Assembly (NCBI GenBank): GCA_030549495.1
Contig: JAUIRK010000875.1
Location: forward strand, 1,019,501-1,083,500
From: Nectonema munidae
Taxonomy: Eukaryota > Nematomorpha > Nectonematoida > Nectonematidae
DNA length: 64,000 nt
Reading direction: 5' to 3'
Positions 12,106 to 64,000 of the stretch are shown one piece after another. Below the pieces are notes generated by a model. The model saw only the letters and a list, made by a program, of their open reading frames with translations, did not search any database and was not told where the DNA came from. The translations under genes were made by a program, and so were the position numbers. Positions within the stretch are counted from its first letter, which is position 1. Every line of letters begins with the position of its first letter.

Positions 12106-13280
12106 TGCAGATTTAAATCCTAGTCCTGTGAGAATTGGCCTACAAGTGGATAAATCTACAGACGTGTACAACTATTGTCAAATTTTGGTAGTTGTTAGAA
12201 ACGTCATAGAAAAAAGCATAGAAGAAAATTTTCTTTTTTGTGAACCATTTAAGAAAATATGTAGGGCTGAGAATATTTTTGATTTAATAGGTAATTTTTT
12301 TCAAGAAATAGTATCAACCTTGAAAAAGTTGACTCAATATGCACTGATGGTGCTCCAGTTATGCTTTGTAACCGGTCTGGATTAGTTGAAATTATGAAAA
12401 AAAAAGTTCCTGATATAAAAGTAACGCATTATTTTCTTCATCGGTATTCACTTGCAACAAAATCTATGCCACAAGATTTAAAAAATTATTTGCATACTTG
12501 TGTTAAAGTTGTTAATTTTATTAGAAGACGTTCTTTAAATCATCTTTTGTTTCAGGCTCTTTGTGAGGAAATGGGTCGAGAACACACTGTCATTTTGTAT
12601 CATAGGGAAGTGAGATAGCTGTCGCGTGGGCGTCTTTTGACACGGATGTTTGAACTAAAAGAAGAAATTAAATATTTTTCTCAAAGAACACTCTCACAAA
12701 CTGTGTGAAATTTTTGATGATTTCACGTTTATTAAAAAGTTAGCCAATCTAGCCGACATTTTTTCTGCACTAAATCAAGTTAATCTTTCATTGCAGGGAA
12801 AAAATCTCAATATTGTGAAAACCAGATAAAAAATATGTGCTTTTAAAGAAAAACTTTTATTATGTATTAAGCGACTTGAAACTGGCAACTTGGCAAACTT
12901 ATCTTCTTTAGAAGAAACTATGAAAGACAATGAAGTTCTAGAATTAAACCTAGTTGAAAGTTTAGACAAGCACTTTTAAAAACTTCCCAATTTTTTTGAA
13001 GAATATTTTCTTCCAGGAGACCTTGAAACTAACGAAAACTGGATCCTTAATCCTTTTTTACAAAATTTGGATGATGTTAAGGATGAAGACGCATTTAAAG
13101 ATGAACTTATAGAGTTGAAACATAATAGAGAGTCTCAATTAGATGAATTTTGGGCTTTGCAACTGAAAACTTTTCCTCAATTGTCTAAAAAGGCACTTCA
13201 AGTATTGGTACCTCAGACTATCGGAGTTTTTCATATGCTTGCGAAATGCTTGAAAAGGTATAAAGTTGAAGTTTGAGAAA
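12106..13280 (+). pseudogene. hAT transposase relic (ZBED5/SCAND3-like)
   Basis: Fragments in different frames match the Buster-type hAT transposase also seen at 24791-26410. They include VRIGLQVDKSTDVYNYCQIL (compare FAIQLDESTDVSNCAQLLVY), LVEIMKKKVPDIKVTHYFLH, FQALCEEMGREHTVILYHRE and a following LSRG, then an acidic C-terminal part to 13276. There are several frame changes and stops. No ends were identified. It is a plain DNA transposon remnant. Confidence 0.75.
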
Positions 13281-13419
13281 ATTGAAATGATTTGGCTTGG
13301 GAATTTAGAGTGACGGCCTTTGTAGAAATTGTTTAGTTGTTGAGGGAGTTTGAATTGTAGAAAGCTGGATTTTTGACTTGGTATTTAAAGGATGATTGAT
13401 TGAGCAAAAGTAAAATGTG

Positions 13420-13511
13420 GGTGTTTTCCCCTTTTGATGGGGGGTTTTTTTTTGCCCCCCTGGTGTTCTCTTTTATTTTTTTTTTCACAATTTAAAAATT
13501 TTTTTTTCCCT

Positions 13512-13546
<35 letters not shown>

Positions 13547-13590
13547 TAATTTTTTTTTTTTTTTTTTTTATATATAAAAACCCCCAAACC
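13420..13590. other. extreme homopolymer-rich stretch, doubtful sequence
   Basis: Long T, A, G and C runs follow each other with almost no complex sequence between. This looks like a low-quality join or unpolished read end rather than ordinary DNA. It lies at the left border of piggyBac copy 2. Confidence 0.5.
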
Positions 13591-14791
13591 ATCCAAAATA
13601 TTTAACGCCATCTATCAATAAAAAAACTAGTCTGCGCTTTTCTACTGACATTTGAAACCTTTATTCAATAATATTGTATGTATAATCGTGGAAAACTCTC
13701 ATCTCATATAAGAAATAATGATAAGATTCATATAATATCTGCTCAAAGAGTGGAGCATATTGATTATAAATTGTATGAACACAAGAAACGTGCTGGAGGA
13801 GTTTGTTGAATAACGATGCTTTCTTTTGTTTATATTACCGCATTACCAATCACATCTGTTCTAAGTCTCATCACTCTATTGTTGTGAAATATTGATCTAT
13901 ACCATATTTTCTTCTAATTTTGCATTTCAATATCAAAATATGTCTTCTCATTCAATTTCCAACTGTGAATCTCCTGTGGAGAGCTCTGAATTTTCTTCTT
14001 CTTCTTATTCATATAGTTCAGAAAGCGATATAAATTTTGATGATGAGCTCATAGCTCCTGATCAAAGTAAATATTTTTGGGAGCCGCCTTCCACTGATAC
14101 AGGAAGAACAGAAATTATAAATACAAGAAATATTGCAAGGAGACCTTATGGACCTGTTGGTAGAGCAAGATCGATGAAAGATATTTTATCTCTATTCAAA
14201 CTTTTTTTTTGACATAAATATTGTCATCCATATTTTTTCCGTGACAATGGCAAGAATGGATACAAATTTCAAGTAATTTAGACATTTATTTTAATATGGG
14301 TCGTTTACAATTTACATCAACTTATTTTTTTTGAATTTTAACACCTCTCTCTTCTCTTTGTTACGTTAAACTATTTTATCATCTAACAAGTTTGTGATTT
14401 ATTAAATTTTTGACTCTCGCCTCACAGTATTGGTTGACGTAAATTGTGAAAAACACTGAAGTTAACAATTAAGTTCTTTTGATAAGTTTTTCTTATTCAA
14501 AATCACAAAAGTTGATATATTTGATGATAATTTTTTATTTAAGTCTTTTGAATTATAATTGTTTTTTAGGTTTATTCATTAGTATGGGTTTCTTAAGACT
14601 CGCATGTCCATTGATTTTTTTAAAATACTAAAACGCGTACAATTTTTGGGTGCATGTTACCTTTCAATTCGTTTTTAGTAATATGTTTTATTTGAATGTA
14701 CTCTTGAAGAGCTTCATACTCTGTAAGTTATGGAACGTAATCATTACTTTTGCGTTTTCTATTATTTGATAAAGTGTTTATCCTTCTGGTC

Positions 14792-14986
14792 TCATCTAAG
14801 AATTTTCATCAATGCATAGTATTCTTGAAAAGCTTGTGTTTTGTTCTTTGTATACCCTTTTGAACAATAACCGTATAAACCTCTCTGTAAACTTTCATCA
14901 GAAGTATATATGAATGGCACCCATTGCATATGTAGCTTTTTTAGTTCGATACGAGGGTTCTCTATATCTAATTCGTTTAATTCCAA
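14792..14986 (-). other. orphan open frame, unknown
   Basis: A minus-strand frame reads IELKKLHMQWVPFIYTSDES, LQRGLYGYCSKGYTKNK and AFQEYYALMKI. The residue mix looks protein-like rather than random, but no family is recognised. It lies inside the piggyBac copy 2 region, so it may be part of another inserted element. Confidence 0.25.
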
Positions 14987-15333
14987 AACTTTTAAAAGTA
15001 ATTTATTTTGTAAATCTTAAAATTTTGAAAATCTTACATTTATATAGTATGTTATCTTATCTTAGTTAGTAAGTCTCAGTTTATAATATAGTTGTTTATA
15101 ATCAAATTAGTTTACTTCTAGGAAAAAAATACTTTATAACACTAAGTCCGCTCTGCTTCACGATGCCAATGCTAAGTTTGAAAATGGGGCAAAAAGGACA
15201 ATTTTCCTTTATTCAGAAAATTTAGAAATTTGATTAAAAAGTTTTATATTTATTTAAATTATCATGTTTGTATGATAGCCACATGAGTTCAAAAACTTTT
15301 GACAATATTTTTGTATAAAAATCAGGGTTTTGC

Positions 15334-15963
15334 GGGTGTGACTTTTTACAGGAATCTCCCTGAATATCAAAAATTCTTTTCAAATCTTTTATCGAAGTTA
15401 TTTTTCAAAGATTAGTCGACCTTTATTTGGTTATTTTATACAAATTTGATGATTTCTATATCGATTTTTTACCGGAATCCTACGGAACCCCTTAAAATCT
15501 TATAGAATTTTCGGGATTGCCCCTAAATACTATAATTTTTTTCAAATCATTGACAGAGGTTTTTTTTTCAAAACTTAATCAACCTGTTTTATATTTTTAT
15601 ACAAATTTGATATATCGATTTTTAACCGGAATCCTCTGAAAGTTATGTTATCTCCGGGAATCCCCTTAAATAGTATAATTTCTTTTCAAATCATCAACAG
15701 AAGTTTTTTTTCAAATTTAATGGATTCATATCTATTTTTCACCGTAATTCTACAGAAAAGAAATTTTTGCTTCTAGAGGAATTCCATAAAATTTCAATAG
15801 ATTCCGGGGGTTTCTGGTAAAAAATAGATATTAATCCATCAAATTTTTATAAAATATTCATATAAAACAGGTTAATTAATCTTTGAAAAATAACTTCAAT
15901 AAAATATTTGAAAAGAATTTATAGTATGAAGGATTTCGGAGGATTTCGGTAAAAAGTCACACA
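15334..15963. mobile_element. foldback MITE with 10-bp target duplication
   Basis: The ends are inverted: GGGTGTGACTTTTTAC on the left, and on the right GTAAAAAGTCACACA. Both sides carry the direct repeat AGGGTTTTGC (15324-15333 and 15964-15973). Inside are several copies of a roughly 130-bp unit built around CGATTTTTTACCGGAATCC and CAAATCAT-GACAGA-like text in both orientations. A 9-10 bp duplication suits Mutator-like elements. It is inserted in piggyBac copy 2 and is non-coding. Confidence 0.75.
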
Positions 15964-17559
15964 AGGGTTTTGCTAATGAAAAACATGAGAGTCAACTCTT
16001 TTTCTAATTCATATCGCGTTTTTAGATCTGATAATCCCAAGTATTCAAATCTAATGCACTGTTATGAAAAGTTTACAATAGATAATCTTCTGGCTTACTT
16101 CGCTTCTTTGCTATATATAGGTCAAAATGGTGACCAAAAAATCAAAACTTCAGAATTATTTTCAAAATCAGGAAGTCCTTTTCTAAGAGCAAGTATAGGA
16201 AGAGATATGTTCACTCTTATACACGCTTTTTTGTGCTTCAACAAAAAAGAAGAAAGAGATCATAATGACAAAATCAGTGCTATACGATTGACACATGATC
16301 ATTTTTATAAAGTTTTCTCCCTTTATTGGACGCCACATTCTGCCTTGACTATTGATGAACAACTTGTGTCATTTAGAGGAAGATGTAGTATGAAAGTATA
16401 CTATCCCAAAAAACCCGGCCATTACGGCATAAAATTTTATCATCTGAATTACTCCAAATTTTTTTATTACATGAAACAAGAAATCTATGTTAGTGGGCTT
16501 GTTAATTTTTCTTACTTTCAGCATTCAATGTGTCAAAACGACTGATTGAAAATAGTAATATTCCAAGTGGGTGTGGAATATATACTGATCGTTTTTTCAC
16601 CAGTCACGAGCTAGCAGCCTGGTGTAACACAAAAAACTGTCCTTATGTGGGACAGTCATGGCCAATAGAAGATTCGTTCCTCACTTATTCAGACCACCCT
16701 ACTTGAAAGAGTTAAAATTATGCGAATGTGAAAGTAGAACGATATATACCAATATTTGTTCGTTGACTGCCTATATTCCAAGAAAGCATGCAACTAGAAA
16801 CTTCAAAGTAGTATAAATTTTATCATCACAACACAGAAGTGCAAGAACAAGTAACATTCACTCGAAGCCTCAAAGTTTATTATTATATAATGAATTTAAA
16901 GGAGGCGTTGATGTTCCTAATAAGATGTTAAAAGCTTACAGGTCATATAAGCCAAACAGACAGACGATGGACACACGCGGTTTTCTGCAACTACCTTGAT
17001 ATGAGCGCACTAAATGCTTGGGTAATTGCTAAATTCAATTCTCCTGATGACTTTATGTCGACCAAACAAAGTGGAAGGAAACTCTTTTTAAAAAAGTTAT
17101 CTCTTTTTATTGCTGAAGAGTCTATGAGAATAAGATCTTTGACTTCTGAAATACCTTCTAATGTAAAAAGTTTGTTGTCGTTCTATGGTTTTTCATCGCT
17201 GGAGAGCCAAATGTCAACTTCTACATCAAAAAGATCAATGTGTTCAATTTGAACTATCAAACATAAAAAGGTTTCTAAAAAATGTCTTAAATGTAAAAAG
17301 TTTGTCTGTCAAATCCACAGCAAGATAATATGCGATCATTGTTTTGAATGATTTTTTAACATTTTAGTAAAATAAAAAAGATTTTAAGTTTTTTCATCAA
17401 AATAAATGAATTTATTTTTATTTTTATTTGTTTACAAATTAATTTTTAATACCGTTTCTATAATAAAATTTTTCAAAAAACTACTTTGAAAAACAATGTG
17501 GACAAACTGTTCATAGTCCGTAAAGCGAGGGTTAAGAATATAGGTCTTAAATAAAAGAA

Positions 17560-18270
17560 AATAATGTAGTTATTTGTCTAGATTTTCTTTTTATTGGTTT
17601 TTTATGTCAGTTGATGTGGTGTGAGAAGTCCCTCGGTTCGGAGATAGCAAATTTGACTCTATGAAAATAATGAGAGAGTTTAGGGCATGTTTGGTTATTT
17701 TTTGATGCGGTAGAAGGAGTTGGAGGGGTAGTGTTCGGATAGCCATCTGATTAGCGGTCGTGGTCGGAAGAATATCATTTTTTACCAAATGTCCGAAATT
17801 CAGTTTGGATTGTTTATGGATTGAAAGAAAATGGAGGGTGATGATTGGATGAGTTCTTGTCTAGGTATTGAGAGTTAGATCTAAGTAGAGGGGTATAGAA
17901 TTCTAGTGGAAATAAGGTAAGAGTGATGTATAGAGTATTTGATGGTACTTTTTAGCTAGCTTATTTACATAAGTATTTTCTAGAATGTTTGAGTGAGCTG
18001 GGCACAAGTAAAGGTGTATTTCAAAGTAATTTGATAAATAGGTGAGTTTAGAAACCAGGGTATATGTCAAGAATATGATGTTGTGTTTGAGGTTTAAGTG
18101 TTTGATGATGTTTTGTGAGTCTGTAAAAAAGTGAAGTGTGTTGTAATGTCTAAAAAAGATTCATTTTGGCTTATTAATTGCAAGGATGTAGGAGAGCTTA
18201 GCATTCACCACTGTATGTTGGAACAGAGGGATCAATGGTAGACTTACTTGGTTCGTTTGTTGACTTTTTA
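17560..18270 (-). pseudogene. LINE relic with RNase H domain
   Basis: The minus strand reads FTDSQNIIKHLN, and later LCPAHSNILENTYVNKLAKK. This resembles the DS(Q) and PGHxGxxGNExADxLAK signatures of RNase H in I/R1/Loa-type LINEs. A proline- and threonine-rich tail (17788-17591) follows to the 3' end. Stops and frame changes are present. It abuts the right TTAA of piggyBac copy 2. Confidence 0.6.
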
Positions 18271-18944
18271 TATCAGACCATATTGAGCCGAACTAAATGC
18301 TCTCAAAATGCTTGAAAATGGTTAATCACATTTATTTGTAATTTTAGTTTTTACGATTGGAGAGCCTTTGGGGTCGAATTCTTGACCCTCATATGTTAAG
18401 CTATGAGATACACCCTAACAACCAATGAAGCTCACACCTGACAGTTGATAGAATATTTAATTATAAACCAAAACTAAAAAATTCTTTCAAAATTTTTTTT
18501 ATCAAGTTAAATATGATATCAATTAATTACAAATATTTGACAAAGCTAATTTAAAGTTTTAAATGAGATACGAGATATTTTCCGTTTATAATTTATTTGT
18601 GTTCAACTGATCCCACTTCTATCAACGTTTTAGAGCTACCCATGAGAGATAAAGCAAAAATAAGTAAGCCACAGAGATAATATATTTGTTAGTGAACAAA
18701 ACATGAAATGATTGAAAATAAATAAATTAAATTATAAATTATATCCTATATTGAAAGGAAAAAATGTATATAAAATGGGCAATCAATGAGTATTAGATAA
18801 GGAACATTTAAATAAATCATAATAAATAAAGTAAAAATCAAATTCTAATTTAAGTAATACAAAAAATTTAACATGAAGTATAGGATGCATAACTTAAATT
18901 TGACATAAACTCCTATATTTTTTGCATTTTTAAAGTTAATGGTT

Positions 18945-19085
18945 AAGGTACCGTGGGATATTTTAATTCAGAAGGCACAATTGCGCCACTTCTATCGAAC
19001 TATGAGGAAAGTAGATTTGATGAGTTATAGAAGCTAAAGCCTTGATTTATCGAAACCTAATATCTAACGAACCTTACTCATGCCC
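18945..19085 (-). mobile_element. tRNA-derived SINE, family 1 (minus)
   Basis: The minus-strand copy has the head ATGAGTAAGGTTCGTTAGAT, the middle TACTTTCCTCATAGTTCGAT and the body GGCGCAATTGTGCCTTCT. Other copies are at 27886, 40971, 55392 and 61033. The B-box region is diverged. Confidence 0.75.
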
Positions 19086-19882
19086 CTTAAGAATTTCTCA
19101 GTATTCATATGTCAAAATATTGAAATCGAAAACCTTATAAATATTATAACAATCAATTTTAGGAGACATCTGAAAGCTTTAAATCTAGAAGGAGATTCAA
19201 TTCGACAAATATTGGATATACTTAGAGATTCATAATTTAGAGAGATCAAAATATTGATTATACTTAGAGATTGAAGAGTTAAATTATTTATGCAAAAATA
19301 AGAAGAACAAGGTTTGAAAATAGATGAACAAATCAAGTGAATTGTTTACAATTTTATAATATAATTTGTTCTGCAGACCGTTTAGATATATCTAATCCTG
19401 AGATATATATTCAGTTTTCAGAATAGAAAGATTCGTTTTGATAACAATATTTTACATTTGATTTAAATTATGAAAAATTGTAGCTAACTATTTGTTATGG
19501 TATATAAAAGATTTTAATCTTCTAAATTTAGAGTTCTAAGAACTTACAAACTATATTAAAAAGTATCTATCTGTATGTATAATTATGATGATTATCGTCC
19601 CCCCAAAATTCTTGATTCGCTGAGAAGTAGTAAGTAGAATATATAAAATTAAAGATTTTGAGCTTTACAAATTAAAATGAGATTAACAGACATATTTTTG
19701 TTTTTTTAAATTTTCTTCTATTTTTTATTTTGCTACTTCTTTTGCTCTTAGATTTTCCTATTTATAAAATCAATATTGTACGAGGATCGATGCCTAAGAA
19801 AACTGTAGATAGGGGAATTTTTTCTGAATTTTGAATTGTTTAACTTTTTTTATTTTGTTTTATTAGTTTGTTTCTTAATGAA

Positions 19883-63816
<43,934 letters not shown>

Positions 63817-64000
63817 GTATATTTTTTGGAATTTATTTATAATATTCTCTTTGATGGATAAACTTTTAAGATTTTCAAACTCTCAATAGTAAAAAGAGAG
63901 TTTAATTTTTTAATCCAAATGTGAGCACAAGAATATCCACGATCTCTATTTATACAAATCTGAATCATAATGAAATCCAAGCTTGATACTTTTTCCTGAT

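Larger units (their letters stand above)
13940..17350 (+). pseudogene. piggyBac transposase, broken (copy 2)
   Basis: The N-terminal serine/acid-rich head starts at ATG 13940 (MSSHSISNCESPVESSEF). After the insertion come FTIDNLLAYFASLLYIGQNG, LTIDEQLVSFRGRCSMKVYY with the first catalytic Asp, and FKGGVDVPNKMLKAYRSYKP with the third. A CxxC-type C-terminal finger ends near 17350. Frame is lost several times between 16545 and 17000. It differs clearly from copies 1 and 3, so three lineages are present. Confidence 0.85.
13600..17531 (+). mobile_element. piggyBac copy 2 with an inserted foldback element
   Basis: Plus-strand transposase relics run from 13940 to about 17350. The right end reads GAGGG followed by TTAA at 17532-17535; seen from outside this is TTAA-CCCTCGCTTTACGG, a typical piggyBac terminus. 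The left end is unclear because the DNA near 13590 is poor. A 630-bp element is inserted at 15334-15963. Confidence 0.7.

Overview
The window is AT-rich eukaryotic DNA with short exons, large introns and very many transposon relics. The two host genes read as arthropod orthologues. The general style (AT-rich, crowded with piggyBac, hAT, Tc1/mariner, LINE and tRNA-SINE copies) fits a crustacean, possibly a caligid copepod such as the salmon louse. That placement is inference; no species marker was seen.

Host genes. (1) On the minus strand at 9406-3876, four exons encode the N-terminal half of a protein arginine methyltransferase of the PRMT3 type: a C2H2 zinc finger, a linker and SAM-binding motif I. 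The gene runs off the left edge of the window. (2) On the plus strand from 19883 to beyond the right edge, about 17 exons encode conventional kinesin heavy chain (kinesin-1, Khc/KIF5). They cover the complete motor domain, the neck and a large part of the stalk. The splice phase matches at every junction between readable exons. The two genes are divergent, with about 10.5 kb of transposon-filled DNA between their start codons. Kinesin introns 1 and 2 are about 14.6 and 12.9 kb long and hold most of the mobile DNA.

Layout: 1-9.4 kb, PRMT3 with a piggyBac copy in an intron; 9.4-19.9 kb, intergenic, with a hAT relic, a foldback element, a piggyBac copy carrying an inserted foldback, an RNase H-bearing LINE relic and a SINE; 19.9-34.6 kb, kinesin intron 1 (LINE split by a hAT element, SINE, third piggyBac); 34.7-47.6 kb, intron 2 (nested MITEs, hAT MITE, Tc1/mariner relic, two SINE families); 47.8-51.1 kb, a disturbed stretch where exons 4-6 occur twice and neither copy reads cleanly; 51.2-63.8 kb, clean exons 7-17 with small MITEs, a minisatellite and a perfect 77-bp inverted repeat.

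No new functional system was found. The strongest points for follow-up are the double, noisy exon 4-6 block (probably an assembly problem), the perfect intronic hairpin, the nested MITEs, the long-TIR foldback elements, and poly-C tracts lying near hAT-like termini.
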